From Erysipelothrix sp. UBA3383 (GTDB lineage Bacteria; Bacillota_I; Bacilli_A; Erysipelotrichales; Erysipelotrichaceae), in assembly GCA_002358955.1 (NCBI GenBank), contig DEPV01000078.1, forward strand, positions 1 to 14,035: DNA of 14,035 nt, written 5' to 3'. Both the position numbers and the translations under genes were made by a program. Positions 6,156 to 13,142 of the stretch are shown piece by piece (the first letter of the stretch is position 1; each line of letters begins with the position of its first letter). A model generated the notes under the pieces. The model was not told the origin of the DNA, did no database searches, and worked only from the letters and a program-made list of their open reading frames with translations.

Positions 6156-8318
6156 ATGGAATTAGATGTAATTACATTATTAAAGAAAGACCTGAATCAA
6201 TTCAAATCACAACAAATTGATGCAGTTTTAAATTTACTTGAGGAAGGTAATACTTTACCTTTTATCGCACGTTATCGTAAAGAGATGACAGGCAGTCTTG
6301 ATGAGGTTGAAATTAAGTTAATCTCCGATCGTCATCAATACCTAGAAACCATTGAGAAACGGAAACTAGAGGTAATCCGTTTAATTGATGAACAAGGGAA
6401 ACTAACACCTGAACTTGAAGCAGCAATCCAAGAAGCTCAAGTCCTTCAATTGGTAGAGGACCTATACCGTCCTTATAAACAAAAACGTAGAACCAAGGCA
6501 GTCATTGCTAAGGAAGCAGGCCTGCAAGGTCTTGCTGATATCATCATGGCATTACCTAATGAAGATTCACTTGATCATCATGCACAAGCTTATTTAAACG
6601 ATGAAATTACGACTCTGGAAGAAGCATTTTTAGGAGCACATGAAATTATTGCAGAAACAATTTCAGACTCCAGTGACTTCAGAACATACCTTCGTGATTT
6701 CACATTCAAGAACGGACTTTTAGTCAGTCTTGTTAAAGACAAAGAATTGGATGAGCGTTCTGTTTATGAAATGTATTATGAGTTCAAACAGAATCTTAAA
6801 GGTTTACAAGGACACCGCATCTTAGCGATTAACCGTGCTGAAAAAGAGGGTGTACTTCGTGTTAGCGTTGATATTAATCTTGAACAAGTTCATGCTTACT
6901 TCAAACGTCAACTGATTACACAAAACCAAGAATCACAAGCAGCTCAGTACTATACGGATGCTTACATCGATGCTTATAAACGTTTCATCGGACCTGCTAT
7001 TGAGCGTGAAATTCGTTCTACTTTAACAGAGCAAGCTGAGCAAGGGGCGATTGAAGTCTTTGGGGATAACTTACGTAACCTATTACTTCAAGCACCTTTA
7101 AAAAATAAAGTTGTTATGGGGTTTGACCCAGCTTATCGTACAGGGTGTAAACTTGCCATTGTGGATGAAACGGGTAAAGTACTTAAAGTTCATGTTATTT
7201 ATCCACATGCATCATCACAAGGACGTCATCAACAAGCCATCAGTGAGTTTAAAGCACTGATTAAAGATTACAAAGTTGAGATGGTTGCAATTGGTAATGG
7301 TACAGCAAGTCGTGAGTCTGAAATCTTTGTTGCAGAACACTTAAAAGGCATGGACCATGAGGTCTTCTACTTAATTGTTAACGAAGCAGGAGCTTCAGTG
7401 TATTCAGCATCAGATCTTGCACGTAAGGAATTTCCTGATTTACAAGTTGAAGAACGCAGTGCGATCTCGATTGCACGACGCATCCAAGACCCACTTGCAG
7501 AACTGGTTAAAATTGATCCTCAATCGGTAGGTGTTGGACAGTACCAACACGATGTTTCTCAAAAGAACTTAAGTGAGAAATTAGACTTTGTTGTTGAGAC
7601 GGCAGTAAACCAGGTTGGTGTTGATATTAATACAGCATCAGCAAGTCTATTAGCACACGTAGCAGGACTGAGTGCAACTACCGCACAAAACATTGTGACT
7701 CAACGTGAACAAGATGGTGCCTATACATCACGTACTCAAATTAAAACAGTACCGCGTCTAGGACCTAAATCCTATGAGCAATCCATTGGGTTTTTACGTA
7801 TTGTAGGTGCTCAAAACATTCTGGACGGAACCGGAATTCACCCTGAAACATACAGTGTTGTTCAAAAGATATTAAAGGATCATAAAGTTGATCTGAGTAC
7901 TTTAGGAACACCCGAAGCCAATGAGATCATCAAAGGCTTCAAACTGAATGAACTGGCAAGTACTTATGACTTGGGCCGTGAGACCCTTGAAGACATCATA
8001 AAAACATTGCTTGAGCCAGGACGTGATTTCAGGGATGATATGAGCAGTCCATTACTGCGATCTGATGTTCTTGAAATGGATGATTTAAAACCCGGTATGG
8101 AACTGAATGGAACCGTACGTAATGTTGTCGACTTTGGTGCCTTTGTCGATATCGGTGTTAAACAAGATGGGCTTGTCCACATTTCTAAACTATCCAAAGG
8201 ATTTGTAAAACACCCATCAGATGTCGTATCAGTTGGGGATGTTGTTAAAGTATGGGTCATGGAAGTTGATCTTGCTAAACAGCGCATTCAACTGAGCATG
8301 ATTCAAGATAAAGCATAA
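6156..8318 (+). CDS. tex: Tex family transcription accessory / S1 RNA-binding protein
   Basis: This 720-residue cytosolic nucleic-acid-binding protein has the standard Tex architecture. A helical N-terminal region (about 1-300) includes LPFIARYRKEMTG and VEDLYRPYKQKR. It is followed by a YqgF/RNase-H-like domain (about 318-440, GFDPAYRTGCKLA with Asp324, and IGNGTASRE at 379-387), helix-hairpin-helix repeats (about 487-550), a further helical part, and a C-terminal S1 domain (about 645-718, VVDFGAFVDIGVKQDGLVHIS). Length agrees with family members of 715-780. The second ATG (6156) is preferred to that at 6150: AGGAGG at 6143-6148 lies 7 bases before it but only 1 base before the first. Tex is linked to transcription and RNA metabolism, but its precise activity is unsettled. 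It is monocistronic, and its promoter is unclear. Confidence 0.95.
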   Translation: MELDVITLLKKDLNQFKSQQIDAVLNLLEEGNTLPFIARYRKEMTGSLDEVEIKLISDRHQYLETIEKRKLEVIRLIDEQGKLTPELEAAIQEAQVLQLVEDLYRPYKQKRRTKAVIAKEAGLQGLADIIMALPNEDSLDHHAQAYLNDEITTLEEAFLGAHEIIAETISDSSDFRTYLRDFTFKNGLLVSLVKDKELDERSVYEMYYEFKQNLKGLQGHRILAINRAEKEGVLRVSVDINLEQVHAYFKRQLITQNQESQAAQYYTDAYIDAYKRFIGPAIEREIRSTLTEQAEQGAIEVFGDNLRNLLLQAPLKNKVVMGFDPAYRTGCKLAIVDETGKVLKVHVIYPHASSQGRHQQAISEFKALIKDYKVEMVAIGNGTASRESEIFVAEHLKGMDHEVFYLIVNEAGASVYSASDLARKEFPDLQVEERSAISIARRIQDPLAELVKIDPQSVGVGQYQHDVSQKNLSEKLDFVVETAVNQVGVDINTASASLLAHVAGLSATTAQNIVTQREQDGAYTSRTQIKTVPRLGPKSYEQSIGFLRIVGAQNILDGTGIHPETYSVVQKILKDHKVDLSTLGTPEANEIIKGFKLNELASTYDLGRETLEDIIKTLLEPGRDFRDDMSSPLLRSDVLEMDDLKPGMELNGTVRNVVDFGAFVDIGVKQDGLVHISKLSKGFVKHPSDVVSVGDVVKVWVMEVDLAKQRIQLSMIQDKA

Positions 8319-8324
8319 TATCAA

Positions 8325-8351
8325 AAAAAGGAGGGAAGATCCCTCCTTTTT
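8325..8351. terminator. bidirectional terminator between tex and the convergent membrane gene
   Basis: AAAAAGGAGGG (8325-8335) pairs with CCCTCCTTTTT (8341-8351) in an 11-pair stem around a five-base loop, with A-runs on the left and T-runs on the right. It follows the tex stop on the plus strand. On the minus strand it starts 3 bases beyond the stop of the gene at 8354-8725, so one hairpin ends both units. Confidence 0.88.
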
Positions 8352-8353
8352 CA

Positions 8354-8725
8354 TTACGCACTTGCATTAAAGTATTCTTTGAGTACTCTGATTAACTCAA
8401 TTAACAAACCAATCAGAACTCCTGCACCTTGCAAGATCATCCACATCAATACAGTACCTAGGTCTGCAAAGATTTCAGCATGGTTTCCCATATTAACGCC
8501 TAAATAAATCGTTGCAGCCAAGAAGAATCCGGTGTAGCATAACCATGCATAACGAAGGTTCTTGACATCCAAGATCCATGTATAAGCCATGACCACTAGG
8601 GATACTAATAAGTATCTCAATGTGATCACAAGGTCTAAGCGAGCACCTTGACGAATCTGGATAAAGTAAGTTAATGAGAACATCGTAACAATACCAAATA
8701 CAAGTGATTTCAGTATGGCTTTCAT
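8354..8725 (-). CDS. small integral membrane protein, unknown function
   Basis: I do not recognise this 123-residue protein. It is mostly hydrophobic, with four likely membrane helices at about residues 6-24, 33-51, 58-78 and 88-112, a short charged tail and no catalytic motif. It has an Arg-Gln-Gly-Ala-Arg-Leu-Asp loop after helix 1 and Asp-Val-Lys-Asn between helices 2 and 3. The start at 8725 is chosen because a GAGGTGAG site lies immediately upstream; an in-frame ATG at 8764 would read through the likely -10 box. It is a single-gene unit between the terminator of the lipoprotein pair and the shared terminator with tex. It could be a transporter accessory or an uncharacterised DUF-type membrane protein, but no function should be assigned. 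Confidence 0.7.
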   Translation of the reverse strand: MKAILKSLVFGIVTMFSLTYFIQIRQGARLDLVITLRYLLVSLVVMAYTWILDVKNLRYAWLCYTGFFLAATIYLGVNMGNHAEIFADLGTVLMWMILQGAGVLIGLLIELIRVLKEYFNASA

Positions 8726-8743
8726 AGTCTCACCTCTATCTAT

Positions 8744-8752
8744 AATATAGCA
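8744..8752 (-). promoter_or_regulatory. extended -10 box for the small membrane protein gene
   Basis: On the minus strand TGC precedes TATATT (8744-8749), an extended -10 box 18 bases before the ATG, so the leader would be only about 12 bases and would begin at the ribosome site. No good -35 box is visible, as is common with extended -10 promoters. Confidence 0.4.
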
Positions 8753-8784
8753 CTTTTCACACAATAACAGGTCTATAGTGCATC

Positions 8785-8813
8785 AAAAAACCACCTTAAA
8801 TAAGGCGGTTTAA
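8785..8813 (-). terminator. terminator of the PrsA-like lipoprotein unit
   Basis: On the minus strand AACCGCCTT (8810-8802) pairs with AAGGTGGTT (8797-8789), nine pairs including one G-U, with a four-base loop and then six T (8790-8785). It begins about 10 bases after the stop codon of the second lipoprotein gene. Confidence 0.82.
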
Positions 8814-8819
8814 ATTTAT

Positions 8820-9677
8820 TTAATCAATGTAACCTGGTTTTAAAGCTTTAAACATAGACTCTAAATCACCATCATAAAACTTCAATTTAGCTTCTTTGAA
8901 TAAGGTTGCTGTGTACTCCTCAGCATACGCTTCTGTTTGTACTAAGATGTTTACCACTGCATCCAAGTTGGATTCAAAATCAGTATCATGAATCTGTACC
9001 ACATAGTAGATTTCAGATTCTTTATCATAAATGACATCAGAGATTCCTGCATCCTTTGTTTTACCAAGGTAAGTATTTACAAGTTCACTCTTAGTATCAG
9101 TACTCTTAGAAGCAATGCTTTCTGTTAGCGTTGCCTTATCATCCAGTTCAATATCAGAAGCTTTCGTATCTTCTTTCAATTGTTCTAAGATTGAATTTGC
9201 TAAAGTTTCATCATCAGTAGCAAATAGACTCACATCTTGAATTTGGTAATCTTTGACAATGGCATCAAGGTTTTCTTTAACATAGTCTTTAATTTCCAAT
9301 TGTAATGCGATTGAAGGGCGTAATTGAACTTCAATGAATTGATCTAAGGATTCATACCCTGCATTTTGAACAACAAGATCAAGGTTATCCCCAAATGATG
9401 CTTCCAGTGTTTTAATTTCTTCAGTCATTGCAGCTTCAATTTCATCTGCATATTTTTCTAAAGCATTACTCTTCTCATTGATGCCATCAATGATATCTGC
9501 AAATACGGATGCTGCATCATCTTGTTTTGCTAGCATGGTATAAATATCAGATTCATTAATGGTCTTTTTACCAATGGTATACAGTGCTTTATCATCGGCA
9601 TAAGGAAGTGCTTTGGGTGTTGATGTACATGCTGTAAGCAATAAAGCTGCTACTGCTGTTAATAATAATTTTTTCAT
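8820..9677 (-). CDS. PrsA/SurA-like lipoprotein with degenerate parvulin region
   Basis: This 285-residue exported lipoprotein has a positively charged start, a hydrophobic stretch and a lipobox LTAC ending at Cys17. An N-terminal chaperone-like part (about 30-140) has the SurA_N-type pattern, with helices and an AGYESLDQFIEVQLRPSIALQ segment like that of PrsA-type foldases. The region at about 145-245 has the helix-and-strand order of a parvulin domain. It lacks the usual SHILL histidine motif, the GGxLG loop and the GFH near the end, so prolyl-isomerase activity is unlikely. It follows the intact PrsA-like gene after only 2 bases, so the two are co-transcribed and may be old paralogues. The likely role is holding or folding secreted proteins at the outer face of the membrane. 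Family assignment is moderate. Confidence 0.7.
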   Translation of the reverse strand: MKKLLLTAVAALLLTACTSTPKALPYADDKALYTIGKKTINESDIYTMLAKQDDAASVFADIIDGINEKSNALEKYADEIEAAMTEEIKTLEASFGDNLDLVVQNAGYESLDQFIEVQLRPSIALQLEIKDYVKENLDAIVKDYQIQDVSLFATDDETLANSILEQLKEDTKASDIELDDKATLTESIASKSTDTKSELVNTYLGKTKDAGISDVIYDKESEIYYVVQIHDTDFESNLDAVVNILVQTEAYAEEYTATLFKEAKLKFYDGDLESMFKALKPGYID

Positions 9678-9679
9678 CC

Positions 9680-10618
9680 TTAACCTACACTTTCTATAAT
9701 TTTACGAAGGCGTGTTTCAAATGCTTCATCTAGGAATTCAAGATCTGCATCATCCATGATCTTGTACATGACTGTACGTGAGATTTCTGGGGATGATTGA
9801 ATGATTTGAGTGACAATACTCTCTTCTTTTTTAAGTGCTTCTGGATCTGTTTCATTAACTAAGATTAAGTGGAAACCATAATCTGATTTTACCCAATCTG
9901 CAATTTGTCCTTTTTCTTGTGCTAAAGCAGCATCTAAGAAAGGTTGAACAAAGCGTGTGTTCTTATCCATAAGACCTAACATACCACCATCATCTTTTGA
10001 TGTATCATCAGATACTTCTTTGGCAACAGTTGCAAAGTCTTCACCATTGAGGATGCGTGAACGTACAGAATCAAGCTCTGCTTGTTCTTCTTTAGTCACA
10101 GAGTTAACATCATCTACTTTTAATAAGATGTGTGAAACAACACGTGGGCTGTAATCTTCATAGTAGCTTTCAAAGACATCATCAAGATTCTCATTAACAT
10201 AAGCTGCTGATACACCATCACGATAAATCATGTTTTCAAAGAACTCTTGCATACCATCAAGGCCACCATAGCCCATTGCAATCAGTTCGTTTTTCATACG
10301 TTCTGTATTTTCTTCATCAGAGTTTTCCAATACGGATGCTGTTTGTGTTTTAGCAGCTTCCTTAATGGACTCATCTTTCTCAAAACTACTTAATAAATCT
10401 TTTTCAAAAAGGGCATAAATATAAATGTCTGAATTTCCAGAATTTAAACTTTCAAAATACTCTTTTTGACTTACTTGTCCAAATTCGGACTCATATACTA
10501 CCGGTGAGCCATCTTTTTCTGGGGCTGACGGGTTTGATGAACAAGCCACTAAAGCAAATGACAGTGTAAAAAGTGTTACAAGCTTCAATGAATTGTTTAG
10601 AGTGATTCTTTTTTTCAT
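9680..10618 (-). CDS. prsA: PrsA-type foldase lipoprotein with parvulin prolyl isomerase domain
   Basis: This 312-residue lipoprotein assists folding of secreted proteins between membrane and wall. It has a signal peptide with lipobox LVAC (Cys26), an N-terminal chaperone part (about 40-155), and a parvulin domain at about 160-255. The parvulin motifs are SHILL (162-166), DFATVAKEVSDD, GGMLG (211-215), FLDAAL and GFHLILV (248-254), so the catalytic framework looks complete. Length is typical of PrsA. The ATG at 10618 is chosen: AGAGGA lies 5-6 bases upstream, and the only in-frame extension starts at a TTG (10639) and adds a charged string before the signal peptide. It is the first gene of a two-gene unit with the degenerate paralogue. 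The sequence alone cannot tell PrsA from other parvulin lipoproteins, but context favours it. Confidence 0.87.
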   Translation of the reverse strand: MKKRITLNNSLKLVTLFTLSFALVACSSNPSAPEKDGSPVVYESEFGQVSQKEYFESLNSGNSDIYIYALFEKDLLSSFEKDESIKEAAKTQTASVLENSDEENTERMKNELIAMGYGGLDGMQEFFENMIYRDGVSAAYVNENLDDVFESYYEDYSPRVVSHILLKVDDVNSVTKEEQAELDSVRSRILNGEDFATVAKEVSDDTSKDDGGMLGLMDKNTRFVQPFLDAALAQEKGQIADWVKSDYGFHLILVNETDPEALKKEESIVTQIIQSSPEISRTVMYKIMDDADLEFLDEAFETRLRKIIESVG

Positions 10619-10753
10619 AGGTTCCTCTTCTTTCCTCAAACATCATACATGATATTTTTCTTAAAATCACAGCTGCGACGAATATTCATATAAGATTCAC
10701 ATAGTTTGCTTTCTTTTGTTGTGTCCGATAAGCCTTTAGGCACTTGCTTGGAG

Positions 10754-10762
10754 TGTTATTTT
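10754..10762 (+). promoter_or_regulatory. possible atp operon -10 element
   Basis: TGT followed by TATTTT (10757-10762) is an extended -10-like element, with only a poor -35 candidate TTTAGG (10735-10740) at 16 bases. It is the best plus-strand candidate upstream of the first atp gene, but it is weak, and the main promoter could lie elsewhere in 10640-10760. Confidence 0.25.
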
Positions 10763-10796
10763 AATTAAGTGATGCGTTTGAAAAATGGGGTATTCA

Positions 10797-10841
10797 ATGT
10801 TACAATTATACAGTACAGCCAAAATGGAAAAGGACTGTTGA
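10797..10841 (+). other. possible 14-codon leader frame before atpI
   Basis: An ATG preceded by GGGG at 6 bases opens a 14-codon frame (MLQLYSTAKMEKDC). Its TGA stop (10839-10841) touches the AAGGAG (10841-10846) that precedes the favoured atpI start, an arrangement that would suit translational coupling. It runs in a different frame from a longer possible atpI N-terminus, so at most one is real. Evidence is limited to position. Confidence 0.2.
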
Positions 10842-10858
10842 AGGAGTGTGGTGAACGG

Positions 10859-11200
10859 TTGAAAAACATACATCGTGGTGTTCTGATCGCAATCACTTTA
10901 CTCATTGGCATTTTCAATATTCCCAACGCAATTAGTTTTGCAGCAGGAAGTCTTATTGTTATGGCTGTGGGTATTGTAAGGGCACAATTTTATAAGGTGA
11001 TGTTAAGTGGAACGAAGTTTAGTACCGGATCCTATATCGGCTACATCTTCTTTCTGTTCTTTGTCTTGTGGGTGCCATTAGGGGTAGCTTTTTTCTTCCC
11101 TAATATAATCGGACCGTGGGGTTATGCTGGGGCAATCTTATTTGATCGTCTGTGGCAATATGTTTACGGTTTGTTTAGTGAAAAGAGAGGTGTTGAATAA
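10859..11200 (+). CDS. atpI: ATP synthase subunit I (AtpI)
   Basis: This is the small membrane protein that commonly heads bacterial atp operons and is thought to help assemble the c-ring or handle Mg2+. It has about four hydrophobic segments, including VLIAITLLIGIFN, FAAGSLIVMAVGIV, GYIFFLFFVLWVPLGVAFFF and a final GPWGYAGAILFDRLWQYVYG. Sequence is poorly conserved in this family, so the call rests on position directly before atpB and on the membrane pattern. The start is uncertain. I give the TTG at 10859 (113 residues, AAGGAG 12 bases upstream); GTG 10769 or ATG 10772 in the same frame would add about 29-30 polar residues with no good ribosome site. Its TAA overlaps the atpB ATG by one base. 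Confidence 0.72.
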   Translation: MKNIHRGVLIAITLLIGIFNIPNAISFAAGSLIVMAVGIVRAQFYKVMLSGTKFSTGSYIGYIFFLFFVLWVPLGVAFFFPNIIGPWGYAGAILFDRLWQYVYGLFSEKRGVE

Positions 11201-11868
11201 TGAATACAGAGGTAATCTCAATTATTCTCTTAACCATTGTACTCTCTGCTGTGTTTATTGGTGTTGGGCGTAAGTTAAAGAAATTGGATCCGATGGTAGT
11301 ACCAAAGGGTATCACAAGGAATTTAATCTTTTATGTTGAAACATTAACCAACTATACTGTTGAAAGTATGGGAGAGGAACATGGTAAGCCAATTGCAGGA
11401 TACATTGGTTCAGTATTTACATTTATCCTGTTGGCCAACATGATGGGACTGTTGGGTTTAGATACACCAACCTCATCATTGAGTGTCACATTGGTATTTG
11501 CGCTGATTTCATTTATTCTGGTTCAGCGTGCCAGCATTAAGAAAAATGGAGTTAAGGGTTATGTCAAAGGTTACTTTGAGCCAATCATTCCATTTGTAAT
11601 ACCCAACTTCTTTGGTACAGTAGCACCATTGATCTCATTATCACTACGACTGTTTGGTAACGTGTTATCAGGTGGTGTGATCATGACGTTGGTTTATACA
11701 TTTGCAGCATGGATTTCTTCGTTTCTATTTGGAACGGGATTCAACTGGTTTGGTGTTGTTATAGCACCGGTCTTGCATTTGTATTTTGATTTGTTTTCTG
11801 CATTTTTGCAGGCGTTTATTTTTATTAGCTTGACCCAAATTTTAATTTCGGTTGAGTATCAAGATTAG
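11200..11868 (+). CDS. atpB: F-type ATP synthase subunit a
   Basis: This 222-residue membrane stator subunit of the Fo sector forms the ion half-channels against the c-ring. The essential arginine is Arg150 in SLSLRLFGN, followed by VLSGGVIM. The last helix has HLYFDLFSAFLQAFIFISLT, with Gln204 in the conserved position. Asn80 in LLANMMGLLG is also typical of the family. Five or so long membrane helices are visible. The length is at the short end for Firmicutes subunit a. Start: AGAGAGG at 11184-11190, 9 bases upstream, with a one-base overlap (TAATG) to atpI. It is followed 14 bases later by atpE in the standard order. Confidence 0.95.
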   Translation: MNTEVISIILLTIVLSAVFIGVGRKLKKLDPMVVPKGITRNLIFYVETLTNYTVESMGEEHGKPIAGYIGSVFTFILLANMMGLLGLDTPTSSLSVTLVFALISFILVQRASIKKNGVKGYVKGYFEPIIPFVIPNFFGTVAPLISLSLRLFGNVLSGGVIMTLVYTFAAWISSFLFGTGFNWFGVVIAPVLHLYFDLFSAFLQAFIFISLTQILISVEYQD

Positions 11869-11882
11869 AGGAGGACATCATA

Positions 11883-12122
11883 ATGATCGATGTTAGTGTA
11901 GGTAAAGGTTTAGTAGCAATTGCGGCAGCGTTAGCTGTTATGACAGGTATTTTCTCAACAATTGGACAAGGGTATGCTGCAGCTAAAGCTGTAGAGGCAG
12001 TGGGTAAAAATCCAGATGCTGAAAAAGAAATTCGTGCAATGTTAATTCTAGGGGCAGGTATTGCTGAGACAGCTGCGATCTACGGTATGTTAATCGCGTT
12101 CATCATTCTGTTCATATTTTAA
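11883..12122 (+). CDS. atpE: F-type ATP synthase subunit c
   Basis: This 79-residue hairpin of two membrane helices builds the rotating c-ring. Helix 1 is about residues 9-33 and helix 2 about 52-77, joined by the polar loop KNPDAEKEIR. The ion-carrying carboxylate is Glu62 in AGIAETAAIY. Gln29 in the first helix (IGQGYAA), Thr63 next to the glutamate and Tyr67 match the ligand pattern of sodium-type c subunits such as that of Ilyobacter tartaricus (Gln32, Glu65, Ser66, Tyr70). The extra threonine of that protein is replaced by Ala64, and the helix-1 proline by Ser25. Start: AGGAGG at 11869-11874, 8 bases upstream. The strong ribosome site fits the many copies needed. Coupling ion is inferred. 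Confidence 0.96.
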   Translation: MIDVSVGKGLVAIAAALAVMTGIFSTIGQGYAAAKAVEAVGKNPDAEKEIRAMLILGAGIAETAAIYGMLIAFIILFIF

Positions 12123-12135
12123 TTAGGGGGTTTAT

Positions 12136-12642
12136 ATGGATATCCCAATAGCAGAGAAGTTAATTCCCAATCTATTGACGATGGCAGCACAACTTTGTGC
12201 AACAGGTGTAATCTACCTACTTTATATGAAGTTTCTACAAGAACCGGTTTCTAAGTATTTAGATGCCCGTGCTGAAAAGATGGAATCGGATTTAAAGGAT
12301 GCTCAAGCATCTAAAGAATCCAGTCATAAAATTCTTGAAGAAGCAAAAGAAACACAAAGAGAATTGCTCCAAAAGTCAAAAGTATTGGAAGAGCAAATGC
12401 GTCTTTCAGCAATGAAAGAACGCCAAGATATCATTGATTCCGCACAAGATGAAATACAAGCGCAACGTGCGCGTAATCAGGCTATGCTTGAGGAAGAACG
12501 TGAGAGTCTTCTGAAAGCGCAGAATCAGCAAGTTCTTGATATGGCACTGCTTTTAAATGAGAAAGTGTTGCTAAAGCAAGAGTTTAATCATGATTCAGCA
12601 CTTGATGATTTTGCTAAAGCATTGGAAGAGATCCATGATTAA
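12136..12642 (+). CDS. atpF: F-type ATP synthase subunit b
   Basis: This 168-residue peripheral-stalk subunit has one N-terminal membrane helix (about 12-33, LLTMAAQLCATGVIYLLYM) followed by a long charged, helical region with coiled-coil character (about 38-150: KMESDLKDAQ, EEAKETQRELL, QAMLEEERESLL). Length and layout are standard. Start: AGGGGG at 12125-12130, 5 bases before the ATG and 13 bases after atpE. Its last eight bases overlap the start of atpH, so translation of the two is probably coupled, and their products bind each other in the stalk. Confidence 0.95.
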   Translation: MDIPIAEKLIPNLLTMAAQLCATGVIYLLYMKFLQEPVSKYLDARAEKMESDLKDAQASKESSHKILEEAKETQRELLQKSKVLEEQMRLSAMKERQDIIDSAQDEIQAQRARNQAMLEEERESLLKAQNQQVLDMALLLNEKVLLKQEFNHDSALDDFAKALEEIHD

Positions 12643-13141
12643 GATCGAAACCTATGCACAAGCGCTGTTTGAGGTTGTTAAAGACCCGTTAAAAGTTTAT
12701 GAGGATGTAAAATCGTTTCAAAGTTTATTGCAAGATGAAGAAGTCTTAAAGGTCTTTGCCATCAATTATGCAGAACCTGAAGTTTTAGATCCTTTGTGGC
12801 ATGTTTTAACTTATGAAGATGAAACCATTCGTCTTTTAAAAATATTGCAAAACGATCAGCGAATCTTGGATTTTGATCGCTTTCTAGAAAGCTTTCAAGA
12901 ATTGATGATTCGTAATAAACAACTTTCTAAAGCCCATGTTGAAGTTGCTTCAGCACTGGATGCACAAGAAGTTGAAAACTTAAAATCATTATTGGCTGCT
13001 AAGTACCCAGGCCTGATTGAACTGGATGTTGTTGAAAACAAAAGTTTAATTAAAGGAATGGTCATGAGGGTTAATCATGATGTGATCGATACCAGTTTAA
13101 AACATAAGCTTGAACAAATTAAACATCAAGGGAGAAGATAA
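12635..13141 (+). CDS. atpH: F-type ATP synthase subunit delta
   Basis: This 168-residue delta (OSCP) subunit links the b stalk to the top of F1. It has the N-terminal helical domain opening IETYAQALFEV (family pattern YAxALFE), a hydrophobic core around LLKILQNDQR and FLESFQELM, and the C-terminal signature region IELDVVENKSLIKGMVMRVN, matching the usual D-x-S-L-x-G-G/M pattern with DTSLKHKLEQI at the end. I use the ATG at 12635, with GGAAGAG just upstream, rather than an in-frame ATG at 12590 that lies well inside atpF. It overlaps atpF by 8 bases and ends 1 base before atpA. Slightly shorter than the usual 175-180. Confidence 0.92.
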   Translation: MIKIETYAQALFEVVKDPLKVYEDVKSFQSLLQDEEVLKVFAINYAEPEVLDPLWHVLTYEDETIRLLKILQNDQRILDFDRFLESFQELMIRNKQLSKAHVEVASALDAQEVENLKSLLAAKYPGLIELDVVENKSLIKGMVMRVNHDVIDTSLKHKLEQIKHQGRR

Positions 13142-13142
13142 T

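Larger units (their letters stand above)
10619..10858. other. divergent intergenic region between prsA and the atp operon
   Basis: About 240 bases hold the upstream regions of the prsA unit (minus) and the ATP synthase operon (plus). A TATGAT at 10648-10653 on the minus strand could be the prsA -10 box, but has no good -35. A small hairpin GCC-TTTA-GGC lies at 10732-10741. On the plus strand there is a weak extended -10 at 10754-10762 and a possible 14-codon leader frame at 10797-10841. No longer gene or RNA was found. Confidence 0.6.

Noticed and set aside
7964..8287. Minus-strand open frame of 107 codons opposite the 3' part of tex
   Set aside because: It mirrors the S1 domain of tex; composition (Ser/Thr-rich) is typical of an antisense shadow.
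10732..10741. Hairpin GCC-TTTA-GGC as a terminator or attenuator before the atp operon
   Set aside because: Only three strong pairs and no T-run right after it; too weak to call.
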